From assembly GCA_024362935.1 (NCBI GenBank), contig JANCRA010000001.1:62958930-63022929 (forward strand): 64,000 bases of DNA, given 5' to 3'. A model generated the notes under the pieces. That model did not search any database and was not told where the DNA came from. It was given only the letters and a program-made list of their open reading frames with translations. Within the stretch, counting starts at the first letter, position 1. Each line of letters begins with the position of its first letter. Below, one piece after another: positions 40,234 through 50,221 of the stretch. The position numbers and the translations under genes are program-made. Source of the stretch: Setophaga petechia (Eukaryota; Chordata; Aves; Passeriformes; Parulidae).

Positions 40234-40275
40234 GTAAATATCATTCTGTAGATATCATGCTGTAAATATTGCTCT
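40234..40275. repeat. 14-bp tandem repeat, three copies
   Basis: gtaaatatcattct (40234), gtagatatcatgct (40248) and gtaaatattgctct (40262) follow one another exactly, with two to four differences between copies. Confidence 0.85.
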
Positions 40276-41567
40276 GCAGGTCACAAAGTTTTTGAGCAGA
40301 TCCTTCCAGTGATCCTTTTGAGCAGCTCCTTACCACAGGCTCCTCGTGGCCGGGGAAATAATGCCAAGGGAAGAAGCCATGCCTTGGCTCCTCCCACCAA
40401 CCAGAGGAAGGTGAAAGACAGCCACAGGGAAGGACTACAAACGATAAGAGCTGCCCCAAAAGCAAACTGCCCTGCAAATGAAGAGTCATCAGAACAAGAC
40501 CTGTGCAGCCCCGTGTGCTGTATAAGGCTGCTAAATCCAGCTATGTGACAGCAGAACAGAATTTTATTCCAGGATTTTTTTCTGAAGCACTAGCATGACT
40601 GACACAAATGCTCCAGCTGGAAAAAGGCCAACAATTAATCAGGATTCCTTAGAATTTGGAGGTAATTTTAGCAGAACAAGAAATGCAGAAGTGAGTCCTG
40701 AACATTCCTTCAGGACAAAAATCTATTACTTCATATAAGTCCATTAAAACACTTCATCTAGCCCCTTTAATCCCTCTTAACAGATTTGCTTTATCACAGA
40801 CAGAGGAGCTAATCCTTTCCCACCTGTCTTTATGATATGGAACCATAAATAAGAGCAAGTACTTTTCATTTGCTAGGCATTATCCCCCTTTGGATAGTGC
40901 CCTCACCCACCCCAGCACTGGTGTACTGGAGCCATCTTTACAGGAACACCCCAACTCTGAGGGCAAATTCCCACCCCACCCATGGATTCCTCCAGCATGG
41001 AACACGGAAACTTCATCCATCCATTGTTTTTATTGCTAAATTGCTGTCTCCTAAACTCATCTCTCTTATCATGAGTTTTGAGACAATAAGCAAAGCAAGA
41101 ATTCCAGCTTGCTGAACTTCTCTTTTTCCTTCAACCCAGACCTTTCACGTCCGAGGTCTTTGCTGTTGGAAGCAGATGGCAGCCTCAGCCAAATCCATCA
41201 CCCATGCAATTAGGTCAGTAGGTCAGCTGAACTTACTGCCTAATTACACCATCATTTTACACAGAGTTCTCTTGGCTTCTCAAAACAGGATCTCAGAAAT
41301 ATCAGGGAAAAACAGTATTTGTTATGAGCTACATTACAATAGGCTCTGGCAGTCTGGTGCTCTGCAAACATGGAGGAGTAACCTCAAACAGCCTGCTGAT
41401 AAATTCAGAGTCGAAGGACTGAAATGGGCACTTCAGTGCCCTAATTGCTGGAAACCCCTTCAGCAACGCCCCCTTCCAACAGAACACAGCATCCTTGGAT
41501 GGCCATTCCACTGTGGGAAGTAGAACAGACACAGTGGCTGACCACTTGGGGCATAACTAAAGTAACC

Positions 41568-41619
41568 TGTGGAGGTTTCACAGCTTCACAGGCTGTGGAG
41601 GCTTCACAGCTTCACTTCC
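41568..41619. repeat. 26-bp tandem duplication
   Basis: Two adjacent copies of 'tgtggaggYttcacagcttcac' begin at about 41568 and 41594. They differ at one position over the first 22 bases. Confidence 0.85.
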
Positions 41620-41848
41620 TCCAGCCATCAGCTTGCTCCCTTCTCTTTCAGCTGGAAAGACATTCACGTGCTCTCACCCAACCCTGCATGACTCTACACC
41701 ACAAAACCCAACTGCCTGAAGGAATCCCCAGTCGCCTCCATGGCACAGTGGCAATGACCTTATATTCCAGAGTAGCCAGGAAAGAGCTCAGATATAGTTG
41801 TGTCACAGCTGAGCCAGCCACACACACAGAGCATCACCACACAATTTA

Positions 41849-41973
41849 AGAAGGCTTTAAGCATTCACCCATACACAGTAACACCTTACCTTATCAGAAG
41901 GCTCCTGGTGTCTGCCCATACACAGTAAGACCCTGCCTCTTCAGAAGGCTGCAGGCATCTGCCCTTCTCGTCC
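41849..41973. repeat. 47-bp tandem repeat, about 2.6 copies
   Basis: Units start at 41849, 41896 and 41943 (partial), each beginning agaaggct and sharing 'cccatacacagtaa...acc' in the first two. Full units are 47 bases each. They are clearly diverged, so the expansion is not recent. Confidence 0.9.
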
Positions 41974-43959
41974 TTCAGCCCAGCCTTTTATCCCCTCCTG
42001 TTGATGCCCTGCACCTGTGTGCCCTCTGCTCCCGTTGGTGATTGGTCAGTGCCCCTGGGCACTCGTTACCTTCAATACAAGTCACCTGTTCTGCACAGCT
42101 GTAGCCAATTAGGGTGAGGCTCAGCTGCAGCCCCACTCCCAATTACCACAAACTGTGTGCCCACGTATTTGTATGTTAAATACAAAGCATACAGTATCTA
42201 ACCCAAGAGAAAAACACAGTATTCTCATTTTTCTAACACTGTCTGCTCTACCTGGGAATGAGTAAACCATCTAAGACCTGCAAGGAACTGTTTTCTTCTC
42301 TTTGCTGTGTAGGTCCCAGTCAATTTTTTCTCCAGAGGCACTGCAACCTCAAGTTATTAGTAAAGGCAGCATTAGCATGACTAACTAGAGCATAGCTGTT
42401 GTCTTAAAAAAGAGATCTGAAACAGTGTCACAACCTAGCTCCTGATGGGAGACAAATATTAAAGGATGGAGAACACGTGCGTCCTTTGGGATTTCTTCTC
42501 TTCTGCTAGGAACCAACCCAAACCCCCAGATAAATCAGTCACCTGGCTGAAAACAAAGAGGTACAGAGGGCAACGTTTTCCTTGAGGAGGCACAAGCAGC
42601 ACCCTTGGAGCACGGGCCCTGAGCGGGGAGCTGGCTGTGGTGCAGCAGAGGCGGCAGCTGGCGCCGTGTTCCCGGGTGTGAGCACAGTTAGCAGTGGCCA
42701 TCTCTGCCCAGCGCCGCACAAGGGCCCATTGTGTCCGTGGGGCCGTCTGCAGCTGTCGCTCCTCGAGACGCACGGGGACAGCGAGGGAGCACGAGTCCCT
42801 GCTCCTCAGGAACATTCCTGTCTTTGCTTCCTCCCGGGAAATCTTGGAAAGCAGAATCCGTGTGCATCCAGTGCTGCCCCCCAGGCTGTCACTTCTGTCA
42901 CACAGAGGAGCGGCACCACCGGCACCTTGCAAAGCATTCCTAGATGTACTGAGGTGATGATTTCTCTTTGTACCTCTCAGGGGTCATCTGTGCTGCTTGA
43001 TAAAAAATCAGCTTCTCAGTCACCTCTGTTCCATGACACTGCATCAGCTAGGATGGAATTAACTACAAAAAGCCGAGCTTATTCAAATCATCACTGTGCT
43101 GAGAGTCAGAGCAGCTTGTATATGGTAATTCAAAGCAGCAGAACTTCAAAAAAGAGCAAGATATGACACATTCGTCAAGTCACTGCTCTGTTCTGAAGTG
43201 GACTTTCTCTAGAACCACTTACTCTGAACGCCATGTGAAATTGCATCCATTTAAAACTTTTAAAGTTCAAGAGAATTGTGATGTAACCTTGACCCACATG
43301 AGGAAAAGAATGAGGTCTCCCCATTCACTCTTAATGAAAAGCTCTTTCTGTTGAATGTGTGTTAAATGGCCACAAGTAGCTGTGACACTTAGGTCATCCT
43401 TAAGAGCCTTTAATTTAAAGACAGAAGACTCCGTTGACATTGGAAAATGTATGGGAAAAGAACCAAATAAGTCATAGACATAGGCCCAAACACACACACA
43501 TTCCCAGATTTCAAAGCTACCAAACTACAGCAACACAATCACTATTTTTCATCCTGGCTCCAAGCTCTTTATTTAGAATCGAGGTGGGGAGATTAATTTC
43601 TTCAGCTGCTGCACAATTTAACCAGCCAGGAAGTTCCATATAAGAAAATTTTAAATGGCTTTGCATGTTAATGTGGTATTCCTTGAAAAAAAAAAAAAAC
43701 AAAACAAAACAAACACCAAAAAAGAAACCAACTTGGAAGTTGTGGTTTCCTCCTCCACAAATGTATTTCCAAATGCTTTGGTAAATAAATAGAGCCTCCA
43801 TTTCTTGGCACTGTTAAGCACAACACAGATTCAATTGTATTAAACATCCCTTATTAGATATATAGTTGGCTTAAACTTAAAATTAGGTAAACTAAACTAG
43901 AGCACAGACTACTGGCTTTGAAGTATCAATAGGAGGTTATTTGCCACCTGACAGACCTG

Positions 43960-44784
43960 AAGGAGGAGGAAGAGCCCAGCAATACACAAAGGTAGTTCAC
44001 AACCTGTCATTGTAACAAAAGAACTCCAGAGGCATTTTCATTAATTAATATATTTTCTGCATTATAGTTAACATATGTACTTTCTTCGTGTCATCCTTAT
44101 TTCGTTAAGTATTGATATTTTGTTATATTCAGACATGAGTACATTTTCGAAGTCTTTTGCAATAAATATCATAAAATAATAGAGATTCACATAATAAATA
44201 TTCTTTACAATAAAAAAAGTTTTAACAGACTTTTGTCTTAAAAATAGTTGGGATTCAACTTTGTGTTTTATACATAAAATATACAAAAAAGGACCACAAT
44301 TTGTGGCTAAGGCAATAAAACAGGGACAGAATAAAATTATAAAGTACAGAGCAGAGCTAAACTCACTAAGCCAAAGGATCACAAGAGACTTGAAGGATTC
44401 AAGAACATTTAGGTGACTCAATGACACCTGAAGGCTGTTTGGATATATGAACACCACCAACTTTAATATCAACTGATACTGACAGACTATAAAAACTGGA
44501 TTAGGAGGGTGGAGTAAGCAATATCCTTCAAAGACTGGACAGCAGAAGAAACAAATGAGTATGTTGCAGCCACAGTGTCTCCAATGTGAAGATCTACATA
44601 GTGTAGCAAAAACTGAAATTACATTGAAAATGTAAAAAAAAAAAAAAAAAAAGAAAAAAAAGAAAAAAAAGAAAAAAAAGGCTGGGCAATTCTCAGGTCT
44701 GAGAATGTTTCAAAAGTTAAGAGAAAAAGAGAGAGGGAAAAAAAAAGATGGAAAAAGAAGCAGGCTGCTTATAGAAGAGTCAGG
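43960..44784 (-). other. SPRY1: Possible extended distal 3' UTR of SPRY1
   Basis: Beyond a T-rich tract (44633-44680), the minus strand continues as AT-rich sequence with UTR character: TTTGTATATTTTATG, two ATTTA-containing AU-rich motifs (sense TATTTATTATG and ATATTTATTGC), and noncanonical hexamers such as ATTAAA. An open frame of 134 codons at 44068-44472 has AT-driven composition and no family resemblance. Distal polyadenylation is an inference, and the boundary at 43960 is approximate. Confidence 0.33.
44633..44680 (-). repeat. A-rich 9-bp periodic tract within the putative SPRY1 3' UTR
   Basis: A run of A residues leads into three to four units of gaaaaaaaa on the plus strand; on the transcript strand this is T/U-rich. 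A U-rich stretch this long could affect 3'-end use or be a polymorphic microsatellite. Confidence 0.85.
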
Positions 44785-45331
44785 CCTTTGATTTGGTGAA
44801 GCCTTTATTTTACATCCCTCTCCAGAAAGAACACACACAAAAAGTTATTTCACAATCCAGCTCACTCAGGAAAGTTATTCTTCCTTGGCACCCAGGAGGT
44901 TAAGGAGAAAAAAAACATAACTTGCTGAGAACAAAAAAAAAACCATCTTTGGGAAGATATTCACAGAGCAAGAAGCTTCAAGAGCCCAGTGAGCCCTCAC
45001 TGTCTCTTTCAGGAGTGGTTCAGTTACAAACTCAAAGACCCTGCCCGGAGGAGTGGCAGGTGCAGATCCCAGGTCCACACTTACCAAAGAGCAGCAGTGA
45101 CTGCGTGAAATGCTCCACACTCAGCCAAGTCAGCAGGAGGAGGAGAGCAAAGATGCAAGGGGAAGAGCTCATGTGCCTGGAGTTGGGCAGACAGAAAGGA
45201 AAGGAAAGGAAAGCAACAGTCCTCCCAAAATGGGAGAGGAGGGGGGAAGAAGAAAAGATGGGGAGAGGGAAAAAAAAATCAGCTACAACCTGAAAAACTG
45301 AAGTTGGAGGAAGTAAACCTCCCTCCCAAAA
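44785..45331 (-). other. SPRY1: SPRY1 proximal 3' UTR
   Basis: The segment follows the stop codon and ends about 20 bases past the first canonical AATAAA. It is pyrimidine-rich on the sense strand for its first 130 bases (runs of TTTCC and CCCTC) and then becomes mixed. The end is inferred from the hexamer position; no transcript evidence is available here. Open frames on the plus strand in this interval are low-complexity shadows. Confidence 0.55.
44804..44809 (-). terminator. SPRY1: Candidate SPRY1 polyadenylation signal AATAAA
   Basis: AATAAA on the minus strand, within gtaaaataaagg, about 520 bases past the stop codon. It is the first canonical hexamer I see downstream of the CDS. Cleavage would fall near 44785-44795. 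Confidence 0.5.
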
Positions 45332-46294
45332 TCATGAGGGCTTGCCCTGACCCCGGGAGGGGCAGCTCTCCAGTTTACAATAGACCGTGTTGGAGTTCTT
45401 GCACCGGCAGCCCGGACGATTGACGCGGTCGTAGCACCCCCGGCAGAGTTTTAGGCATCCTTTGGCCGGAGGGTAGCAGAGCAAGCAAGGCAGGAACAAG
45501 GACATGGCTCCCATGCACAGGTACCTAGAACAGCAGTGTGCCTGGGAGCAGGAGCAGGGATTATCCGCGTACGAGTCCCCTTCATCGTCGTTGGAACAGT
45601 GGTAGAAGATGCCTTTGACCAGGCACATGCAGGTGCCGTACTCCACCATGCTCTCGGCCGAGCACAGGCACTGCCGGTTGCAGGCCAGGCAGGAGGGCAG
45701 GGCCCGCGGCGCCGTGCACTCCCCGCACTTGCACTTCCCGCACCGCTCGCAGATGAACTTGTGCTGCGTCAAGTCCTCTTTCAGAGGCCCCTTCAGATCG
45801 TCCACGATCAGCGCCGACTGCTTGGGCTGCGCCCGGATCGTCCGCTCGGCTCTGTGGCCGGAGCCCGGCCGGGAGGGCGGCGAGCGCCCCAGCAGCCCTT
45901 GCTCCGAGGAGGCGCTGCTGTTGCTGCCGGAGCTGGCCGCGCTGCCCGTGCTGGTGGAGCGGCTCAGCACGGGAGCCCTGGCGTTCTGCGGATGGGCCGC
46001 GTGCCCCGCCTGGCCGGGCCTGTGCTCGTAGTTGTTATTCACATTAATCGGTATAATCTCGTGAGTCCTCTCGTGCTTCTCCTGCCTCGGCGCCGTCCGC
46101 GGAGCCGGCTTCTTCACCACCGACGGCCCCTCGGTGTATTCGTTACTGCCCCTGATAGCCTTGATCTGGTCCAGTGACAAAATGGTGGCGGGCTGGCCGT
46201 CCCTGTCATAGTCCAAGCGCTGCCGGCTGTCCAGGGAGGGCTGCTGAATCACCACCAGGGAGCCGCCGCTGCCGTGCTGACTTTGGGGCTCCAT
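45332..46294 (-). CDS. SPRY1: Sprouty homolog 1 (SPRY1), complete single-exon CDS
   Basis: The frame encodes 320 residues beginning [20 protein letters not shown] and ending [10 protein letters not shown]; mammalian SPRY1 is 319. Sprouty proteins are membrane-associated feedback inhibitors of FGF and other receptor tyrosine kinase signalling to Ras/ERK. Visible parts are the conserved N-terminal tyrosine Y53 in NEYTEGP (known in the family as the phospho-site for CBL and SH2-domain partners), a basic stretch around 61-78, a serine-rich segment at 111-130, and the C-terminal Sprouty cysteine-rich domain from about 182 to 311, with 26 cysteines by my count. That domain carries membrane targeting and inhibitory function. 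I chose the start at 46294 because it matches the family N terminus. The open frame continues 38 codons upstream, but most of that extension lies beyond a splice acceptor. No frameshift or missing key residue is seen. Codons are GC-rich in the N-terminal half, in keeping with the nearby CpG island. Confidence 0.98.
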   Translation of the reverse strand: MEPQSQHGSGGSLVVIQQPSLDSRQRLDYDRDGQPATILSLDQIKAIRGSNEYTEGPSVVKKPAPRTAPRQEKHERTHEIIPINVNNNYEHRPGQAGHAAHPQNARAPVLSRSTSTGSAASSGSNSSASSEQGLLGRSPPSRPGSGHRAERTIRAQPKQSALIVDDLKGPLKEDLTQHKFICERCGKCKCGECTAPRALPSCLACNRQCLCSAESMVEYGTCMCLVKGIFYHCSNDDEGDSYADNPCSCSQAHCCSRYLCMGAMSLFLPCLLCYPPAKGCLKLCRGCYDRVNRPGCRCKNSNTVYCKLESCPSRGQGKPS

Positions 46295-46341
46295 CTGTAG
46301 TGATCTCTGCTGCTGGCATTCAGCGGGAACCTGGCATGCAT
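46206..46341 (-). other. Cluster of three upstream ORFs before and across the SPRY1 start
   Basis: Three ATGs precede the main start. The first (46341) opens 30 codons ending at 46249, beginning [11 protein letters not shown], in a different frame and running over the SPRY1 start. The second (46337) encodes five residues and stops at 46320. The third (46319) opens 37 codons in the remaining frame and stops at 46206, also inside the CDS. All three lack a purine at -3 and have C at +4, so leaky scanning to the main AUG is likely. A role in restraining translation is inference. Confidence 0.6.
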
Positions 46342-46349
46342 CTGAAATC
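46295..46349 (-). other. SPRY1: SPRY1 5' UTR portion of the coding exon
   Basis: These 55 bases lie between the predicted splice acceptor and the SPRY1 start. They contain three ATGs and no stop in the main frame. The main ATG context is CAG-ATG-G, with a purine missing at -3 but a G at +4. Family knowledge: SPRY genes normally carry the full CDS in the last exon behind one or more noncoding exons. Confidence 0.75.
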
Positions 46350-46374
46350 CTGAAATAAGGAAGGAGACAGAAGG
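46350..46374 (-). promoter_or_regulatory. SPRY1: Splice acceptor of the SPRY1 coding exon
   Basis: Read on the minus strand, a pyrimidine tract (cttctgtctccttccttatt) leads into TTTCAG, with the intron ending at 46350 and the exon starting at 46349 with GATTTCAG. A second AG eight bases further in is possible but has a poorer context. Confidence 0.8.
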
Positions 46375-47842
46375 TGTAAATAAACACTGCGTGTGTACAT
46401 ATACACACGCAAGATCAAGGGCAGCGGAGGGATAAAGCACCGGATACTCTCTGAAAACAGAAATGATCTGGCAAAGCCCAAACTGCCCCAGCCACCTGGT
46501 ACTGATCACTTTCAGCAGGGGATTACAGCAGTGCTGAGGATCTGGCCAAAGTCCAGTAATGGGGAGAGTCTGGGTATGGCATCATGGATCAGGAATGCAA
46601 AGGAGACCCCATGCCATTTAAAAAAAAAATTTAAAAAATAAAAATCCAGTATTAACTTGTATGCTTTCTTGGCAAGCCATGGGAAGTGCCTCTCCCTTGC
46701 TACTGAACTCAACATCTGTCTCTAGCAACAGCCATTCCAAATGCCCTGACACTGAGCTGGAAACAGCCAAGAACACCACTATGGTCATGCTCTGTATGGC
46801 AGAGTGAGGAATGAGCCCAGTTCTCACTCTTCTCCCTGAATGTGCAGCATCAGAAAGCTCCACAGATTTGCTTCCTAGTGCATTTGGAAAGTCTCCCTCT
46901 TAAAGTGACGTATGTGCATTACAGAGTCCTGAACTAAGTGCTGTCAAGTGGCCAAGACATTTTCTGTGAGAAAGTAACTCAGCCTACACATCTAATATGC
47001 TCCTTTATAAAATTAAAGCAAGGGTGCAAACAACCTGTTTTCAAATATTTCCTGACCACAGGCCGGAGTGTGAAAGAAATATGGGGTAGAAAAGGCTTGG
47101 ATGAACTAGGTGTCAAACAAAAAGTACCTGAGCATTCATGAGAACGTTAAGAGCAGATAAAAAGCCCTCAACAAGAACCTCAAAACACAAACAAAGAACA
47201 AATCCGTTTTCAAAAGAGAGATTAAAAGCTTCTCAAATAAACAGAACATCTGCTTGTCTATCTTTTAAATAGTAGGAGAATAGTAGAGATGTTACACGTT
47301 TCCATCCCTTTCCATCCTGCCTAGTGAGAGACATGAAGGTTGCAACACTGAGAAAACTGCAGTGACAGTTCTGCACTACACAAAAATGTAGCTGAGTATT
47401 TAAGTGCCACATTTATGCAGGGAACCAAGACAACAAACTGCTTTTCTTTGCTGTCAGACAGAGGAAAAGTCCCTTTTCACACCCTCCCCCCGGGATGTGT
47501 TTACCTGAAAGCAGAGAAAGGTGAGTGCTATCACACATTTCAAAACCTCATCCAATAATGCTATGAGAGTGTCTTGCGTACCCAGACCACAGCCAGCATG
47601 GAGCTGTTCCCCACGCCAGAGAGTAAAAGGCACCGTGGTGTGGAAGCACAGGAAGAACAAGAAGAGAAAATTTTTCTTCTAGGAGGCAGTCACCATGGGC
47701 AGAAAGTGACAGCGTCTGCCGTGACACAACATCTTTGTCCTCATCCAGTAGTCAAAGATTCATTTTCATCTAACATCACCTGTGTGGGCTTTGTGGTCAC
47801 CAGATTAAACAGAAAACCAAACACTCTCGCTTGTAATTCACA

Positions 47843-48058
47843 GAACAGAATCACAGGATGGCTTGGTTGGAAGGGACTGAAAAGACCCTGCAGTCCCCAA
47901 GCCCCTGGCCGTGGGCAGGGACACTTTCCACTAGACCAGGTGGCTCAGAGCTCCATCCGACCTGGCCTCGGACGCTTTCAGGGATGGGGCATTCACAGTT
48001 TTTTCCTGGGCCAGTGCCTCACCACCCTCCAGCAAAGAATTTCCTCCTGCCCCACACA
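47843..48058 (-). repeat. CR1 LINE 3' fragment inside the SPRY1 intron
   Basis: The plus strand begins cagaatcacaggatggcttggttggaaggg and continues through 'ggccgtgggcagggacactttccactagaccaggtggctcagagctccatccgacctgg' to 'ccaccctccagcaaagaatttcctcc'. It is a clear CR1 tail in reverse complement, the same strand as SPRY1, and sits against the GC-rich island edge. Confidence 0.93.
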
Positions 48059-48764
48059 AGAAGCAGCCTTCCTCACGAGCACTGAATACAAATCCACAAC
48101 AGACCAAGGGTGAATGAATGCGAAAAGGGAAAGATTTACAGCTGTACCAGCCAGGAGCTGGGCTCCCTAGGGGATGAAAAACAATATCCCAAGAAAATGC
48201 GAAAGACATCCAGTGCCATCTTTGGGGGGAAAGCGCAACATCAACGCGGCGCAGACTGACAAGCCCAGCTGCAGACCGGGGCGAGAGTTGAACCAGCCAC
48301 CTCCACCCCCGCGCAGATCGCTCGTAAACTGCTTCCCCCCCGGACAATGAAATAAAACGAGTAAAACAAAATAATAAAATAACGTACGGCGCAGGCGGCG
48401 AGAGCCCTCACGGTTCTGCACCCGGGGCTGCGCTCCTTCCCCGCACCTCGGGGGTGGGATCCCGCTTCCCTCCCCTTCTCCACACCCGCTCGGACACGCC
48501 GCCAGCCCCCTCGTCCCGCCCTGCTCCGCCCCGCTCCCCGCAGCCCCGGGCGGGCGGCGGCGGCGCGGCGCCCTCTGCGCCCCGAGCGGAGCGGAGCGGA
48601 TCACGGCGCTGACGGAGAGGAAGGAAGAGGAGGGGAAAAGGGGAAGAAAAAAAAGTTATGAATGAAAACACAGGCTTTTTTTTCCCCCCCCCTTCCTTTC
48701 CCTCCTTCTCTCTCTCTTCCTCAGGGGAAGGCAGATCTTAGCCCGTCCCTGCCTCGGGAGGGCA

Positions 48765-48775
48765 GATTACCTGGC
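48765..48775 (-). promoter_or_regulatory. SPRY1: Alternative splice donor candidate
   Basis: The minus strand reads GCCAG/GTAATC with the intron starting at 48770, near the gene-proximal part of the island. A further weaker site, GCAG/GTGGGG, starts an intron at 48864. Confidence 0.35.
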
Positions 48776-49083
48776 GCTTAAGGCGGCAGCCGAGCGGCCG
48801 CTCAGCCCCGGGGTTTCCCCGCGCTGCGGCTCGGCACCCCCGCCTCAGCCCCTCCGGCCCCCACCTGCGAGGAGGGCTTGGGGGTGTTTTTGACGTTCTG
48901 CTCGTTCGCAGGCGGACACAGTCCCTAGCAAGCCTTCCCGCAGCAGCCCGGTGCCTCCATTCCGGGAGGGGGACGGTGCGAAGGTGGTCGGGGCCGCCCC
49001 TCACCGGGCGGGCGGCGCAGCGCCCCGCGGCACCTGCTGGCTGCGGCAGCGCCGGCCCCACTGTGAGCGCACGGCGGGTCCCA

Positions 49084-49092
49084 ACTTACTGA
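49084..49092 (-). promoter_or_regulatory. SPRY1: Alternative splice donor candidate
   Basis: The minus strand reads TCA/GTAAGTT with the intron starting at 49089. The intronic side is a perfect consensus. It could end an internal or alternative first exon in the middle of the CpG island. Confidence 0.4.
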
Positions 49093-50159
49093 TGTGCAGG
49101 GAGCCGCCGGGAACGGCAAATCCAGCGGGCGGGGGGCGGCGAGGCCTCGGCTCCTCGCTCTCCCGGCCCCCGGGGCGGAGACCGCCGGCGGGCTGCGCTC
49201 CTCGTCCCCGCACAGCCCTCGCTCGCCGATCTCCAGGTCCTACTGGGCCAGAGGAGAAAAGCCCCGCTCTCCTGCCCACCGCAGCTCCGCTCTCCCGGGG
49301 GTCAGCATGCAGCGGCCCCGGCCGCCCGTGGAAGCGGCGCTCTCCTTCGGCCGCAGCTCTCTCGGTCCGGAGGCGACGGGGAGCAAATCCAGCCCTTCCT
49401 GCAAAGCGGAGTGTTTGGATCGAGCCTCAGGCGGCTGCAGGCTGCGGCAGGCAGCGGGGCTTGTTGCGATGCAGGTCTCTGGGAAGAGGCGGCGGGTGCG
49501 CGGCTCCTGCTCCGGCTGTTTGTTAATTTCCCTTTGCGATCGCAGAGTGCAGCGCTGCGGTCCCGCTCCGGCGCTCGGCTTCACCGCATGGTCCTTGCCG
49601 CAAGTCCCGTCTGGCAAAGTGCAACCACAACCTCGGGTGCGAAAGACTGGGTTGGGTTTTTTTCTTTTTCGTTTTGATTTTTAATTTTCTTTTTAAAGCG
49701 ATCAAGAAGCGGCTCTGGCTCTCCAGGCACAGCTCAGCGAACTGCGAACGAAGCCAGAGGCAGCGCAATGCAATGGCCCTGCGAGCTCCCTGCACACAGC
49801 CATGTGCTGGCTGTCGCTGCCGGGGGCCGAGTGACAGGCTCGGGGCAGGGGCAGGACGCGGCGGGGAGAGGCGACCCCGCACACCGCAGTCTGGCACCGA
49901 GGTCTCCGCAGGCTCGAGTGGGTCGCGCAAAGCTCCGACGCGCCGGAGAACCCGCGCCGGGCGGGACGGGGGAGCACCGAGCCGGAGCTTCTCTGCGAGC
50001 AGCGAATCGCGCCCAGCTCAGCGCTGCCGGCCCGGGGAGCCGAGCCCCGGCTCTCCCGCCCGGTGCCCCGCGGAGCAGCGAGCGCGGCTCGCCCGCACCT
50101 CCCGCACGCCTCGCAGCGCGGCCGCCCCCAGCGCGGCGCGGGGAGCCCCGGCCGCCCGC

Positions 50160-50169
50160 CCGCACCTGA
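50160..50169 (-). promoter_or_regulatory. SPRY1: Alternative splice donor candidate
   Basis: The minus strand reads TCAG/GTGCGG with the intron starting at 50165, about 50 bases past the previous donor. It is weaker because GTGCG is a less common donor. It would lengthen the same first exon. Confidence 0.25.
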
Positions 50170-50212
50170 CCCGGCGGGAGGTGGGTGCGCGGCGCGGCGA
50201 GCGCCGCCCGGG

Positions 50213-50221
50213 CTTACCTAG
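50213..50221 (-). promoter_or_regulatory. SPRY1: Best candidate splice donor of a SPRY1 first exon
   Basis: The minus strand reads CTAG/GTAAGC, with the intron starting at 50217. This matches the vertebrate donor consensus and lies at the distal edge of the CpG island. Paired with the acceptor at 46350, it gives an intron of about 3.9 kb. Confidence 0.55.

Larger units (their letters stand above)
41560..42238 (-). repeat. Possible LTR-like element with promoter motifs
   Basis: Read on the minus strand, the segment starts TGTTAGAAAAATGAG. It contains a CCAAT-type GACCAATCACC (42039-42049), then about 50 bases later a TATA-like GGATAAAAGG (41984-41993), then the 47-bp tandem repeats and a short duplication. 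This order resembles an avian retroviral LTR (U3 promoter followed by R/U5). I could not find a convincing target-site duplication or a poly(A) hexamer, and no internal retroviral genes are present, so it may instead be an unrelated promoter-like repeat. Boundaries are approximate. Confidence 0.35.
30780..43959. other. Intergenic block downstream of SPRY1, no gene recognised
   Basis: Unique sequence of mixed composition with the LTR-like segment, tandem repeats and G tracts listed separately. The largest open frames (33428-33967 plus, 179 codons; 42582-43166 plus, 194 codons; 42459-42932 minus, 157 codons) show no conserved motif, and the last two overlap each other on opposite strands in a GC-rich patch. 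Confidence 0.65.
46350..50217 (-). other. SPRY1: SPRY1 intron 1 (if the distal first exon is used)
   Basis: This is the interval between the best donor and the acceptor of the coding exon. It contains a CR1 fragment (47843-48055), unremarkable AT-rich sequence at 46400-47840, and part of the CpG island. A shorter intron starting at 49089 or 48770 is equally possible. Confidence 0.5.

Noticed and set aside
41849..41973. Possible CRISPR-like array
   Set aside because: The 47-bp units are directly adjacent, with no unique spacers, in a vertebrate context.
42459..43166. Opposed open frames of 157 (minus) and 194 (plus) codons
   Set aside because: Both cover the same GC-rich patch, and neither carries a recognisable motif.
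44068..44472. 134-codon minus-strand frame with hydrophobic, membrane-like composition
   Set aside because: Very AT-rich sequence yields F, I, L and Y codons by chance. It lies in the probable extended SPRY1 3' UTR.
45536..46177. 213-codon open frame on the plus strand
   Set aside because: It is the antisense shadow of the SPRY1 CDS in GC-rich sequence; alanine/arginine/leucine-rich with no family motif.
46295..46408. N-terminal extension of SPRY1 by 38 codons (starting [11 protein letters not shown])
   Set aside because: Most of the extension lies upstream of a strong splice acceptor at 46350, and the family N terminus starts at 46294.
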